From Nonomuraea sediminis (GTDB lineage Bacteria; Actinomycetota; Actinomycetes; Streptosporangiales; Streptosporangiaceae): DNA of 64,000 nucleotides. Both the position numbers and the translations under genes were made by a program. A model generated the notes under the pieces. That model ran no database searches. It was not told where the DNA came from and saw only the letters and a list, made by a program, of their open reading frames with translations. Location: positions 310,001-374,000 of the forward strand of contig NZ_JAHDTI010000009.1 of assembly GCF_018531495.1 (NCBI RefSeq), read 5' to 3'. Shown one piece after another: positions 33,839 to 43,605 of the stretch (position 1 is the first letter of the stretch; each line of letters begins with the position of its first letter).

Positions 33839-34696
33839 ATGAGCATCGGGAATCCTGCGCTTGCCGACGTGCTCGCCCAGCATGGCGCCCCGCACCGCCT
33901 GCTGGCAGCGCTCGCCGACGGTGGGGTCCTGGTAGCCGTGCGGCCAGATCGCTCCGTCGTCCTGGGCACCACCCAGGCCGGCGACCGGGTGCTGCTCGGA
34001 TACACCGGGCCTGTGACCTACGCCAGGCACCGTGGCAGCCATTCCCTGTCGGCCTGTGACGCCGACACCATCCTGGACATCCAGCGCGTCACCGGGGTCC
34101 GGGAAATCGTGATCGACGCGGCGGGTCCGGCGGCGGCAGCCGTACCGATCGACGACCTGCAGCGTTATCTGACCTCGACCCGCACGGGACCGACGCCGGT
34201 GCTGTCGGGGGCCGCGCCCGCGGCCTACGCGACGGGGGCGATGGCCACCATCTCGCGAGGGGGCGCGCCGGTCGCGCAGGTCGCTCCCCCCATCCCCGAG
34301 GCGCCGTCGCTGCCCTGGATCCCGGCGCCGCGGCCGCACCTGTCGGGGCCGATGCAGCAGGTGGACCCCGGGTACCGCCGGTGCGCGCACCCGATCCTGC
34401 CCGCGCTGCGGTACGCGATCGCCCAGTTGCTCATGGACTACCCGCTGGTGCACCACGTGTGGATCTCCGAGGCGAGCACGGCCTCCGGGGCGCCGGGGAT
34501 CATGCTGCACGTCAAGGTGCACATGTCGGCGGCCGAGGACGTGGTGCGCGACCTGCACAGGGGCGTTCGGGCGCGGTTACCGCAGTTCGCGGCCAGCGGG
34601 GCGCCGATCCTGATGGCCCGGGTGGCGGACGCCCGCAGCGAACGGCGGATGATCGAGATCGGCGCGCACGTGGTGTGCGCGGACGTGACAGACTGA
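33839..34696 (+). CDS. SseB-like domain protein
   Basis: About 285 residues. Residues 1-115 resemble the SseB N-terminal domain: a leading helix, VLVAVRPDRSVVLGTT, GDRVLLGYTG and IDDLQRYL. A proline-rich linker (IPEAPSLPWIPAPRP) leads to a second domain with LLMDYPLVHHVWISEA. SseB-like proteins in actinomycetes are often enhancer or type VII-associated; function here is unknown. ATG at 33839 is used; ATG 33827 is possible. Confidence 0.5.
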   Translation: MSIGNPALADVLAQHGAPHRLLAALADGGVLVAVRPDRSVVLGTTQAGDRVLLGYTGPVTYARHRGSHSLSACDADTILDIQRVTGVREIVIDAAGPAAAAVPIDDLQRYLTSTRTGPTPVLSGAAPAAYATGAMATISRGGAPVAQVAPPIPEAPSLPWIPAPRPHLSGPMQQVDPGYRRCAHPILPALRYAIAQLLMDYPLVHHVWISEASTASGAPGIMLHVKVHMSAAEDVVRDLHRGVRARLPQFAASGAPILMARVADARSERRMIEIGAHVVCADVTD

Positions 34697-34737
34697 AACC
34701 CTTACAAACAAGCGCTCGGTAGGCTTCAATGTGAGGC

Positions 34738-36039
34738 GTGATCACGGTCTCCCGTGGCGCGCGCCTCGGCTACGGCGTGGGCTCCTTCTGCACGGCCACC
34801 TTCGCCGCCGTGCCCGGGCTGTTGCTGCTGTACTACATGACCAACTACCTGGCCGTGCCCGCGTGGCTGGCCGGGGTGGTCGTCACCGCGCCCAAGGTCT
34901 GGGACCTGGTGATCAACCCGCTGGTCGGCCGCTGGTCCGACCGCACGACCTCCCGGTGGGGTCCGCGCCGGCCGTGGCTGCTCGCGGGCGCGTGCACGCT
35001 GCCCGTGCTGTTCTTCCTGGTGTTCGCGGGCCCGCCGCTGCGCGGGGTGCCCGCGGCGCTCTACGTCGGCGCCTGCTTCATGGCCGCCGCGACCGCCTAC
35101 GCCCTGTTCGAGGTTCCCTACAAGGCCATGCCCGCCGAGATGACCGGCGACTACCACGAGCGCACCTCGCTGCTGCAGTGGCGGATGGTCTTCATCGGCG
35201 TCGCCACCGCGATCAGCGGCATCGCCGCCCCCGCCATCGTCAACGGCTCGGGCTATCGCACGATGGCCCTGGTGATCGCGGTGATCCTGCTCGCCGCCAT
35301 GCTCGGCACGTTCTTCGGTACGGCACGCGCCCCCATGACCGGGGCTCCCGAGCCCGACGCGGGAGGCTGGCGCGCCCAGCTCGCCGCGGCCAAGGGGAAC
35401 CCGGCGTTCGTGTGGCTGCTCGTGCTCAGCTGCACGCAGATGGTCGCGGTCAGCATGATGGAGGCGGCCGCGCCGTACTTCGCCGCCTACACGATCGGCG
35501 ACCCGCGGGCCACCAGCAGCCTCTTCGCGGCGCTGGCCGGGCCGATCCTGCTGACGATGCCGCTGTGGGTGTGGCTGTCGCGCCGCTACGACAAGCGCGG
35601 CGCGATGGTCCTGGCCGGCCTGCTGTTCGGCGTCGGCACTCTGGCGGCCACGCTCACGCCGCTGGTCGGCGCCTGGTACGCCCACGCCAGCCTGCTCCTG
35701 GTCGGGACCGGCATCGCCGGGGTCCAGCTGCTGCAGTTCTCCATGCTCGCCGACATCATCGCCCTGGACGCCTCAGCCACGGGCAAGCGCCGCGCGGGAG
35801 TGTTCACAGGCCTGTGGACAGCCATCGAAAGCGGCGTCTCATCCCTGGGAGCGCTACTCTTCGGCGCCGTCCTCACCATCGGCGGCTTCATCTCCTCAGA
35901 CCCCTCCACCCCGGTAGCCCAACCGGACTCGGCGGTGACCGCGGTCCTCCTCGGCCAGACCGCGATCCCCGCCGTCATCATCCTGGTAGCGGTGGTGATG
36001 ACCCTCCGCTACCGCCTCACCGCACCCGTGACCGTGTGA
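34738..36039 (+). CDS. MFS transporter (GPH/MFS_2 sugar-cation symporter type)
   Basis: 433 residues with 12 membrane helices. The loop-2 motif NPLVGRWSDRTTSRWGPRRP and YVGACFMAAATAYALFEVPY are typical of the glycoside-pentoside-hexuronide symporters. GTG at 34738 overlaps nothing upstream. Its 3' end overlaps the convergent FtsX-type permease gene by 23 bases. Substrate unknown, possibly an oligosaccharide. Confidence 0.85.
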   Translation: MITVSRGARLGYGVGSFCTATFAAVPGLLLLYYMTNYLAVPAWLAGVVVTAPKVWDLVINPLVGRWSDRTTSRWGPRRPWLLAGACTLPVLFFLVFAGPPLRGVPAALYVGACFMAAATAYALFEVPYKAMPAEMTGDYHERTSLLQWRMVFIGVATAISGIAAPAIVNGSGYRTMALVIAVILLAAMLGTFFGTARAPMTGAPEPDAGGWRAQLAAAKGNPAFVWLLVLSCTQMVAVSMMEAAAPYFAAYTIGDPRATSSLFAALAGPILLTMPLWVWLSRRYDKRGAMVLAGLLFGVGTLAATLTPLVGAWYAHASLLLVGTGIAGVQLLQFSMLADIIALDASATGKRRAGVFTGLWTAIESGVSSLGALLFGAVLTIGGFISSDPSTPVAQPDSAVTAVLLGQTAIPAVIILVAVVMTLRYRLTAPVTV

Positions 36040-38623
36040 CCATCCCCGCCATCAACGCGGCCACCAGCGGGACGATGACCACCAGAAGCCCCGCGATCGT
36101 CCACGGCATCCCAAAGGTGACGCCCCTGATCGGCGATGGCGATGTGCCCGCGAAAACCTCGGTGTCCTTGGGAAACCAGAGCTGAGTCTGACTCCCCCAG
36201 GCCGCGGCGAGGCCTGGTCCCAGCCCCGCGACGACGCCCACCGCGCCACCCACCAGCGCGAGGAATCCCGCCTCGGCGGCCGCGATCCTGCGCCTGACCC
36301 CTGGCGAGGCGCCGACGACCGCGAAAGTGCGCAGATCCCGCCGGGTGTCGGCCAGCACCAGAGCCGTGGCGAGGAGCGTCGCCAGCAGGGCAATGACGCA
36401 CGCGACGGCCGTGGCCCATCGCAGGAACGGCGATTCCCCCGGCCGGTAGCCCCGCTCGACGTATGCGTCTCCCCTGCGGCTGATCGTCTGGAGCATTCTG
36501 TCGAGGCGTTCTTCCTCCTCGGGAGAGGTCACGTGATCCGCCGGATCGACGTAGAGGCACACCGGAGAGGTTTCCAACCGCTCCTTGCGCATCGCCTCGG
36601 GTGGCACGATCACCGAGGCGATCGACGGCCTGGAGGCATGTGCGACGACGGCGGGAATCCGCAGATTCCGCTCCTTGAGCTTCTGGCCGGTGTAGGGCTG
36701 GATATTTATCGTCAGGACTCCACCTGAGACGAGCGACGGATCGAACACGACCGCCTTTCCCTGCCCGAGCGCCGCCGTCAACACCGGGTCCTCGTGCCCC
36801 AGCGCCAGGCGCAGAAGACCCTCGTCGCCCACGGAGAACTCGTTGCTGACAGAGTTCACCGACTTACGCACCTCGATCAGACGAGCGGTGGGAAGGACGG
36901 CCCTGGCGGCTGACACGACAGCCGGCCAATCTTCGGAGAGATGCTCGTCGGCCTGGATCCGGGTGACCCCTGAAGGCAACTCCGCCCTGTACGCGTGGCG
37001 CCCAGCAGCGGTTCCGCTCTCGTAGAGCACGCCGAGCGCGCACGCGGCCGCCGCGACGGTCATGACGGCCGCGATCGCGGGTGCCGTCCTGTGCCGGTTG
37101 CGCGCCGCGTCCCTGACCGCGAACCTGAGCGCCAGCGACAGCCGCCCGCTCACCCTGCCTGCGACCGAGACCACCGCCGGCGCCACCATCAGCAACCCCA
37201 GCTGGGTGCACACGACCCCGGCGACGATGGCGGGGAGGCCGAGCACAGCGCTGTCCACGGGCCGGCCGATCTTTGACAGGTTCACCGTCGCGACGCACAT
37301 GGCTGCCCCTAGCGCCAGCAGGATCAACCCGAGCCACCACAGCGCCCTCGGCCTACGCACCGGGTCCCGGCGTCCCGCGAGCACCGCCGCCGCGTCTGTC
37401 CTTCCCGCCTGTACGGCAGGCACAAGGGCGGCAGCCACGCAGGTCACCACCGCCAAGGCCACGATTGCGAGCAGCGTCACCCAGGGCACCTTGAGCGACG
37501 CGATCACGCCGTCGTTGACGTACCAGAGGATCCTGATGTCGCGGAAGGCCGCCGTCATTCCCAGGCCGATCCCAGCCCCGGCGAGCGCCGCCGTTCCACC
37601 GAGCACGAGCGCCTCGGCCAGCACGACCGCACGAAGAGTGCTCCTGCTACCACCCTGGACCGCCACCACAGCAAGCTCTCCCCGCCGTCTGCGGGCTCCG
37701 ATCACGAACGCGGGACTCGCGAGAAGGATCACCTCGATCGGCAACATCGACCAGACAAGTACCCACGGGGCCTTGCTCCACCGGTCATCATCTGCGGAAG
37801 GGGCATCCAGCTTCAAGGTCACCTTCTCCGCCGGCGGATGCTCGATCACCTGCCGCGACCAGACCACCCAGCCGAGGGCATTCCAGCGCTTCACCTCCTC
37901 CCAGCTCATTCCGCCGGGCACTGACAGCAGGTAATCGTCCGACTTCGACCACCGCGTCTTACCGACGAAGGTGCCCGGCCTGCCGATGAGCATCCACGTT
38001 GCCCTGATCATGGGTTGCATCACGGTTCCGACCACGTGCAGCCGCCTGTGGTTGGGGCGCACCTCCAGCGTGGAACCGGCAGCCACGCCGAGCACGTCCA
38101 TGTCGCGCGTGACCACGATCTCATCCGGCGCTCGCGGCAGCCGTCCGTCGACGAGCTCGAACAACCCGGCTGCGAGCGGATCGTCGAAGTCGAGCTCCTG
38201 CGCGCCGAACAGGCTCTCTTCCCCCGGCGTGTAGGTGTCGACGGACGTGGTCACGAGCGGCATCGCGCGAGACCCGCTCGGCAGCTCGGCAAGGATGGCT
38301 TTGCGCGTGCGCGGCCCCTGGTCGGCTCGCTCGTAGGCTTCGTGATTCTCGATGAAGGCGTCCTGATCGGTGGTCCACTGCGTGCCGTCGGGCAGTTGGT
38401 GCATCACGCCGCCGCCCAAAGTGAGCCGTGCGTTCGCGGTCGTGCCGAGCAGCTGCGTCAGCCGCTCTTCGGTGCTGAAGTGCCCCGACTCGTCGTTGGT
38501 CGCGAGCACCACCGCGGCGGCGACCGGCAGCGCCACCAGTGCCATGATCAACGCGCTACGCCCCCTCCCCCGCCAGATGCCGCGGCGAGCGAGCCGTAAG
38601 GCCAACCGCAGGCGGGCGATCAC
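36017..38623 (-). CDS. ABC transporter permease with two FtsX domains
   Basis: 868 residues. An N-terminal helix, a ~250-residue extracytoplasmic region, three helices of the first FtsX domain (about 290-400), a central membrane pair, a second extracytoplasmic region, and a last FtsX domain (about 740-860). This is the duplicated MacB/LolC-like form common in actinobacteria. GTG at 38623 overlaps the ATPase stop. With its ATPase and PadR partner it is likely an antibiotic- or lipid-export/defence module. Confidence 0.88.
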   Translation of the reverse strand: MIARLRLALRLARRGIWRGRGRSALIMALVALPVAAAVVLATNDESGHFSTEERLTQLLGTTANARLTLGGGVMHQLPDGTQWTTDQDAFIENHEAYERADQGPRTRKAILAELPSGSRAMPLVTTSVDTYTPGEESLFGAQELDFDDPLAAGLFELVDGRLPRAPDEIVVTRDMDVLGVAAGSTLEVRPNHRRLHVVGTVMQPMIRATWMLIGRPGTFVGKTRWSKSDDYLLSVPGGMSWEEVKRWNALGWVVWSRQVIEHPPAEKVTLKLDAPSADDDRWSKAPWVLVWSMLPIEVILLASPAFVIGARRRRGELAVVAVQGGSRSTLRAVVLAEALVLGGTAALAGAGIGLGMTAAFRDIRILWYVNDGVIASLKVPWVTLLAIVALAVVTCVAAALVPAVQAGRTDAAAVLAGRRDPVRRPRALWWLGLILLALGAAMCVATVNLSKIGRPVDSAVLGLPAIVAGVVCTQLGLLMVAPAVVSVAGRVSGRLSLALRFAVRDAARNRHRTAPAIAAVMTVAAAACALGVLYESGTAAGRHAYRAELPSGVTRIQADEHLSEDWPAVVSAARAVLPTARLIEVRKSVNSVSNEFSVGDEGLLRLALGHEDPVLTAALGQGKAVVFDPSLVSGGVLTINIQPYTGQKLKERNLRIPAVVAHASRPSIASVIVPPEAMRKERLETSPVCLYVDPADHVTSPEEEERLDRMLQTISRRGDAYVERGYRPGESPFLRWATAVACVIALLATLLATALVLADTRRDLRTFAVVGASPGVRRRIAAAEAGFLALVGGAVGVVAGLGPGLAAAWGSQTQLWFPKDTEVFAGTSPSPIRGVTFGMPWTIAGLLVVIVPLVAALMAGMVTRSRVR

Positions 38624-39318
38624 CTCGCACTCTCCAGGCGGCTCTCGGTGGAGTCGACGATCTCGCCGTCACGCAGGAAGACGACCCGGTCCGCCCATCC
38701 GGCGTACCGCGGCTCGTGGGTAACCAGCAGGACCGCGGCGCCGTTGTCACAGCGGGACCTGAGGAGTTGGAGGACCTCGTCGCCCATCCGGGTGTCGAGG
38801 GCGCCGGTGGGTTCGTCGGCCAGGAGGAGTCCGCGCTCCCCGATCAGTGCGCGGGCGATGGCGACCCGCTGGCGCTGGCCACCTGACAGCTCGTCGGGGT
38901 ATCGGCGGGCAGCCGGCTCCACACCCACCTCGGCCAGAGCCGCGAGGGCTTCGCGGCGTGCCCTCCCCGCGCGCACGCCGTCCAACTCCCGCGGCAGCAT
39001 CACGTTCTCCACCGCCGTCAGCGCCGGGATCAGATTGAGGTCCTGGAAGACGTAGCCCACATGTCGGCGACGCAGCGCCGCTAATCGCTTGGGTTTCAGC
39101 GAAGCAAGATCCGTTCCCGCGACCGACACCGTCCCCGACGCAGGCCGATCCAGGCCACCCGCGAGGTTGAGCAGGGTGCTCTTTCCCGATCCTGACGGAC
39201 CCATCACCGCGACCAGTTCGCCCGGATCCACTCGCAGGCTCACGCCTCGGAGCGCGTGCACGGACTGCGCCCCTTCCCCATATGTTCGGGTCACATCGGT
39301 CAGTTCGACTGCGCTCAT
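38620..39318 (-). CDS. ABC transporter ATP-binding protein (MacB/LolD class)
   Basis: 232 residues: Walker A GPSGSGKST (about 38-46), Q-loop VFQDLNLIPALTAVENV, signature LSGGQRQRV, Walker B LLLADEPTGALD, switch VTHEPRYA. The short inter-motif spacing and LNLIPALT are typical of mechanotransmission-type exporters. Overlaps PadR upstream and the permease downstream by 4 bases. Confidence 0.93.
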   Translation of the reverse strand: MSAVELTDVTRTYGEGAQSVHALRGVSLRVDPGELVAVMGPSGSGKSTLLNLAGGLDRPASGTVSVAGTDLASLKPKRLAALRRRHVGYVFQDLNLIPALTAVENVMLPRELDGVRAGRARREALAALAEVGVEPAARRYPDELSGGQRQRVAIARALIGERGLLLADEPTGALDTRMGDEVLQLLRSRCDNGAAVLLVTHEPRYAGWADRVVFLRDGEIVDSTESRLESAR

Positions 39319-39812
39319 CGCCTCTCCCTCAGCAGTGCCTCGCAGTGGTCCAGCCAGCGCTGTTCCGCCTCGGCCTTGAAGATCAACGAATCCAGGACGA
39401 GCCGTTGCGCGAGATCCGCGGTCCGTTTCGTCCTGGTCAACTGCTGCAACGCCCGCATGGTGGCCGCACGCTGGGCATGCAGCACCATCTCGGCGTCACC
39501 GGTCTCGACGGCGAGGGCGAGCTTGATCACCAGCTCGTCCCTCGGAGGGTCGGACGTGTCGACCGGCGTCGCGAACCACCGTTCCAGCTCCTCCCCTCCC
39601 GCCTCGGTGATCGCGTAGATCGCCCTCCCCTGCTCGTCCTGCCCGCGTGAGGTCACCAGGCCGTCGCGTTCCAAGCGGGAGAGCGTTGTGTAGACCTGGC
39701 CGATGTTGAGCGGCCAGGCCTCCGCAGTCGACGCCTCGAACTCCGCCCTGAGCTGGTAGCCGTAGCGTGGGCCCCGGCTCAGCAGGGCGAGCAGCCCGTG
39801 CCTGATCGACAT
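39315..39812 (-). CDS. PadR-family regulator of the ABC exporter
   Basis: 165 residues. PadR winged helix with ALLSRGPRYGYQLRAEFE and NIGQVYTTLSRLERDGLV, then a helical C-terminus (Vir_C-like). ATG at 39812 begins the conserved MSIRHGLLALL; longer readings upstream run into the operator. First gene of a three-gene operon, so it senses the exporter's substrate and represses all three. Confidence 0.9.
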   Translation of the reverse strand: MSIRHGLLALLSRGPRYGYQLRAEFEASTAEAWPLNIGQVYTTLSRLERDGLVTSRGQDEQGRAIYAITEAGGEELERWFATPVDTSDPPRDELVIKLALAVETGDAEMVLHAQRAATMRALQQLTRTKRTADLAQRLVLDSLIFKAEAEQRWLDHCEALLRERR

Positions 39813-39813
39813 G

Positions 39814-39840
39814 AATACCGAGTATGCATACCGAGTATGC
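39814..39840. promoter_or_regulatory. Tandem operator of the second PadR regulator
   Basis: ATACCGAGTATGC occurs twice in direct succession immediately upstream of padR; each copy is itself a small palindrome (ATAC-CGA-GTAT). Two such sites touching the start codon indicate tight autorepression. Confidence 0.65.
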
Positions 39841-40007
39841 CCAAGGTCAATATCGCCTCCCCTTGGCGCTCTTTGGGCGGCAGGCCACGGCCCGTGGCGC
39901 TCGGTGAACGCCTGTGGAGCAACGGTTCGCGCCTCGTCGCGCCACGGAAGCCCGGTGAGATCGGCGTATTCTGGACAGGGGGTGGCGATGAGGCCGATAC
40001 TCGGGGC

Positions 40008-40559
40008 ATGAGCTCGACGCATCCGCACTTTCGCGCATCCGACGGGGAACGTGATCGTGCGATCGACGAGCTGCGCGACCGGGCCGTCGAGGGGCGGATC
40101 TCACACGACACGTTCGTGGGGCGGGTCGATCAGGCGCTGCGGGCGCGGAACCGGTACGAGCTCGACGAGCTGGTAGCCGATCTCCCCGAGCGGCCGACGA
40201 TGCGCAAGCGGCTGACCGACATGGTGGCCGCCGTTTCCGACTTCACGACCAAGGTGCAGTCCGCCTGGCGCAAGCCGCGGCTGCCCCGGCTGGCGCTGCC
40301 CGACGACAACAGGCTGCGGTACGTCGTGGGGCGCGGGTCTGCCTGCGATCTCGTGCTGTCGGATCTGACCGTGTCGCGGGTGCACGCCGAGCTGCGGCGC
40401 GAGGAGGACGGCAGCTGGATGCTGGTCGACCTCGGCTCGCTCAACGGGACGCGGTTGAACGGCTGGCGGCTGGTGGGGCCGGCGCGGGTGCGCTCGGGGG
40501 ACGAGATCTCCTTCGGCGACTGCGGGTTCCTGATCTCCTCGGAGAATCCCTCCGCCTGA
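40008..40559 (+). CDS. DUF1707 - FHA domain protein
   Basis: 183 residues. An N-terminal DUF1707 module (RASDGERDRAIDELRDRAVE, GRISHDTFVGRVDQALRA) and a C-terminal FHA domain with the phosphothreonine-binding pattern GRGSACDLVLSDLTVSRVHA and LGSLNGTRLNG. FHA domains dock phosphoproteins made by Ser/Thr kinases. No transmembrane helix is evident. It is probably an adaptor in phospho-signalling. Confidence 0.85.
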   Translation: MSSTHPHFRASDGERDRAIDELRDRAVEGRISHDTFVGRVDQALRARNRYELDELVADLPERPTMRKRLTDMVAAVSDFTTKVQSAWRKPRLPRLALPDDNRLRYVVGRGSACDLVLSDLTVSRVHAELRREEDGSWMLVDLGSLNGTRLNGWRLVGPARVRSGDEISFGDCGFLISSENPSA

Positions 40560-40658
40560 ATGCCATAAAGCTCCGATAAATACGGAGATTTGCGGATTCC
40601 AAGGCCGCAGGGGCTGGCTCATGATCCCAAGCGAGACCCCCAGCCCTTTGGAGATCCC

Positions 40659-42200
40659 ATGCGGCGCACCTCAGCCACGCTCGCCGCGGGCGCGCTCGTC
40701 GCGGCCCTCGCGTGGGCGTCCAGCCCGACCTCCCCGGCCACGGCGCTCGAGCCGGCGGTCGGCGTGCAGGACCTGACCCAGGACATCAACAAGATTCTCA
40801 GCGACTCCCGGCTCACGATCGCCCGGGCGGGCGTGGTGGTCCGCAGCGCCGCCACCGGCGAGGAGCTGTACTCCACCGACGCCGGCAAGCTGCTGACCCC
40901 GGCCTCGAACACCAAGCTGTTCACCTCGGCCGCCGCGGTCGACACGCTCGGCCTGGACTACCGCTTCCCGACCACGGTGCTCAACGCGGGCCGCAAGCTC
41001 GGCTCGGCGATCACCGGGGATCTGGTGCTCAAGGGCACCGGCGACCCGACCATGCTGGCCGAGGACTACGACGCGCTGGCCGCCAAGGTCGCCGACCAGG
41101 GCGTGAAGCTGGTCACCGGCAGGCTGGTGGCCGACGACACCTGGTTCGACTCGGTACGCCTGGGCCAGGACTGGGCCTGGGACGACGAGACCGCCTACTA
41201 CGCCGCCCCGATCTCGGCGCTGACGGCCTCGCCCGACAGGGACTACGACGCCGGGTCGGTGATCGTGTCCGTCGCGGCCGACGGCGACAAGGTCAAGGTG
41301 TCCACGACCCCGGAGACGGACTACCTCAAGATCGTCAACAAGGCCACGGTGGGTTCCGAGACGGACGTGCTCATCGAACGGCAGCACGCCAGCCGTACCG
41401 TCGTCATCACGGGCACGGTCAAGGACCCCTACCAGGAGTGGGTCGCGGTCGACGACCCCACGTCGTACGTGTCGGACCTGTTCCGCAAGGCCCTGGCCAG
41501 GCACGGGGTCCACGTGCTCGGCCCGACGGTCACAGGCGCGGCCCCTGCCGGCGCCGCCGAGCTGGCCAGGCACGACTCGATGCCGCTGAGCGAGCTGCTG
41601 GTGCCCTTCCTCAAGCTGAGCAACAACATGCACGCCGAGATCCTCACCAAGGCCATGGGCCGCAAGGTCTCCGGCGAGGGCAGCTGGTCCGCCGGCCTCA
41701 AGGTCACCACGGACTTCGCCAAGGCCAACGGCGTCCAGGTGCTCAACATGCGCGACGGCTCCGGCCTGTCGCGGCGGGACGGCTTCACGCCCACCTCGAT
41801 CGCGCAGATCCTGACCGCCGCCCGCGGCAAGCCCTGGTTCAAGACCTGGTACGACGCCCTGCCCATCGCCGGCAACCCGGACCGCTTCACCGGCGGCACG
41901 CTCCGCAGCCGGATGCGCGGCACGGCGGCCGCCAACAACGTCCACGCCAAGACGGGCTCGCTGACGGGCGTCACCTCGCTGTCGGGGTACGTCACGGACG
42001 CCGACGGGGAGCCGCTGATCTTCTCGATCATGCTCAACCAGTACCTGTCGTCGGCGCCCAAGGACATCGAGGACAAGATCGCCATCCGCCTGGCCAACTT
42101 CTCCCGCACCAAGGCTTTCGACGCGCCCGTCTCCCCGCTCCGCGCCACGACCGAGTCCGGCGACCTCGAGTGCTCCTGGCTCAAGCCGGCCGAGTGCTGA
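40659..42200 (+). CDS. dacB: D-alanyl-D-alanine carboxypeptidase/endopeptidase (PBP4, peptidase S13)
   Basis: 513 residues with a signal peptide (to about 30). The penicillin-binding triad is complete: SNTK (Ser83-Lys86), SNN in LKLSNNMHAE and KTG in VHAKTGSLTG. The insert between the first and second motifs is typical of class C PBPs. It trims and cleaves peptidoglycan cross-links outside the membrane. ATG at 40659 was chosen because it starts the signal peptide. Confidence 0.92.
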   Translation: MRRTSATLAAGALVAALAWASSPTSPATALEPAVGVQDLTQDINKILSDSRLTIARAGVVVRSAATGEELYSTDAGKLLTPASNTKLFTSAAAVDTLGLDYRFPTTVLNAGRKLGSAITGDLVLKGTGDPTMLAEDYDALAAKVADQGVKLVTGRLVADDTWFDSVRLGQDWAWDDETAYYAAPISALTASPDRDYDAGSVIVSVAADGDKVKVSTTPETDYLKIVNKATVGSETDVLIERQHASRTVVITGTVKDPYQEWVAVDDPTSYVSDLFRKALARHGVHVLGPTVTGAAPAGAAELARHDSMPLSELLVPFLKLSNNMHAEILTKAMGRKVSGEGSWSAGLKVTTDFAKANGVQVLNMRDGSGLSRRDGFTPTSIAQILTAARGKPWFKTWYDALPIAGNPDRFTGGTLRSRMRGTAAANNVHAKTGSLTGVTSLSGYVTDADGEPLIFSIMLNQYLSSAPKDIEDKIAIRLANFSRTKAFDAPVSPLRATTESGDLECSWLKPAEC

Positions 42201-42204
42201 TCCT

Positions 42205-42290
42205 TCAGGCGCCCTCGTACAGCGTTCTTTAGGCGCTCTCGTACGGCAAGTTCTTAAGGCGCTCTCGTACGGCAAGGCCGCCCCAACCGC
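42205..42290. repeat. Tandem short repeats related to the dispersed GTACGGCAAG family
   Basis: Three successive units of about 26 bases built on AGGCGCTCTCGTACGGCAAG follow dacB; the last runs into GGCCGCCCC. The same TACGGCAAG-CCGCC word marks the ends of the large inverted repeat at 22856-23325. Confidence 0.6.
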
Positions 42291-42438
42291 CAGTCACCAT
42301 ACTTCGGCCGGGCCCTGTCCAGGGAGACGCTCTCGGGCGATACATGGCTGGGCGCCGCAACGGCGCCCAGCCATCCGCGTCCCTGGGCTCGCGAACCGTG
42401 GGCGTGCAAGGCGTGGCCTGACCTCTGGTGTCCACGAA

Positions 42439-42580
42439 ATCACCGGAGGGGGCGTGCAGGCGGCATCACCGGAGGGGCGCCATGCAGGTGACGTCGCCGG
42501 AGGGCGGCATGTAGGCGGCATCGCCGGAGGGCGGCGTATACGTGACATCACCGACGGCGGCATACAAGCGACGTATGGCG
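42439..42580. repeat. Five tandem ~27-bp repeats upstream of the CAP-domain gene
   Basis: ATCACCGGAGGGGGCGTGCA and four diverged copies (phasing 26-29 bases; core TCrCCGGAGGGcGgcaTg) occupy the gap before the CAP gene. No ORF is supported. The varying unit length argues against a translated repeat; the rest of 42201-42697 holds no gene. Confidence 0.6.
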
Positions 42581-42697
42581 GGCACGCTGATGGGACGGTT
42601 GGGGCTCCAGGTGTTGGTGGGTTTTGGGGGACATGTGGCTTTTGCGGGGTCCAGAATGCGGGTTCGACGCAGTGTCTAACCCCCATCGGAGGACAAA

Positions 42698-43507
42698 GTG
42701 CGCAGACAACTCCAGGCACTGGCCTGCCTCGGAAGTCTGGCGGCATTGAGCATCCCCGTGCCCGCCACGGCCCAGGCGGCCACCGCGCGGGCGTGCCGCG
42801 TCACGGCGGCCAAGCCGTACGTCGACAGCAAGGGCATGATCAGGGGAACCGCTTCGAGGGTCGGCTGCACCGACACGGCACGGCTGCGCGTGCGGATCGT
42901 GCAGGTCGTCGCCGGCAAGAGCCGTGCCGTCAAGAGCGGCTCGCGCGAGGTCACCAGCGGCCGCCTCACCACGGCCGTCCGCTGCACGACCACGCCGCGC
43001 CGCTACTACGTGATCGCGATGGACTACAAGGGCGCGCCCGCGAAGTCCCCGTTCGCCATCCTGTCCTGCAAGACGGCGACCACACCCACCACCCCCACGC
43101 CCACACCCACGCCCACGACCGGCGGCGATTCGAGCATCGAGGACCAGGTGGTGAGCCTCACCAACAAGGCGAGGGAGAGCCAGGGCTGCCGCCCGCTCAT
43201 CAACGACCCCAAGCTCAGCGCGGCGGCCCGCGAGCACTCGTCCGACATGGCCGCCAAGAACTACTTCGACCACACCTCCAAGGACGGCAGGTCGCCGGGC
43301 GACCGCATCAGGGCGGCCGGCTTCTCCCCCATCAGCACGTGGGGCGAGAACATCGCGATGGGCCAGCGCACGCCCGCCGACGTGGTCAAGGGCTGGCTGA
43401 ACAGCCCCGGCCACCGCGCCAACATCATGAACTGCGCCTTCACCCACATCGGCGTCGGCTACGCCAAGCAGGGCCCCCTCTGGACCCAGGTCTTCGCCGC
43501 CCACTGA
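42698..43507 (+). CDS. Secreted CAP (SCP/PR-1) domain protein
   Basis: 269 residues. Signal peptide to about 28 (PATAQAA). A small beta-rich domain (30-125) with cysteines is joined by a TPTPTPTPTT linker to a CAP domain: LTNKARESQGC, AREHSSDMAAKNYFDH, GENIAMG, and SPGHRANIMNCAFTHIGVGY, which includes the two conserved His and Glu residues. GTG at 42698 has CGGAGGA upstream. Extracellular CAP proteins may bind lipids or act as proteases. Confidence 0.9.
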   Translation: MRRQLQALACLGSLAALSIPVPATAQAATARACRVTAAKPYVDSKGMIRGTASRVGCTDTARLRVRIVQVVAGKSRAVKSGSREVTSGRLTTAVRCTTTPRRYYVIAMDYKGAPAKSPFAILSCKTATTPTTPTPTPTPTTGGDSSIEDQVVSLTNKARESQGCRPLINDPKLSAAAREHSSDMAAKNYFDHTSKDGRSPGDRIRAAGFSPISTWGENIAMGQRTPADVVKGWLNSPGHRANIMNCAFTHIGVGYAKQGPLWTQVFAAH

Positions 43508-43605
43508 GAACCGCTCGTAAACGGCCGAGACGGCCCCTCCTCGATCGTCACGCCCCGCTCATCACGAGCCCTCACACTCTCCGGCCAGGCGTTTAGGTCG
43601 GGAGT

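Noticed and set aside
34700..34730. Operator-like AACAAGCGCTCGGT before the MFS gene
   Set aside because: It resembles half of a TetR-type acyl-CoA operator, but there is no symmetric partner and no adjacent regulator.
42439..42580. Possible CRISPR array
   Set aside because: Units are contiguous and diverged with no unique spacers, and no cas genes are near.
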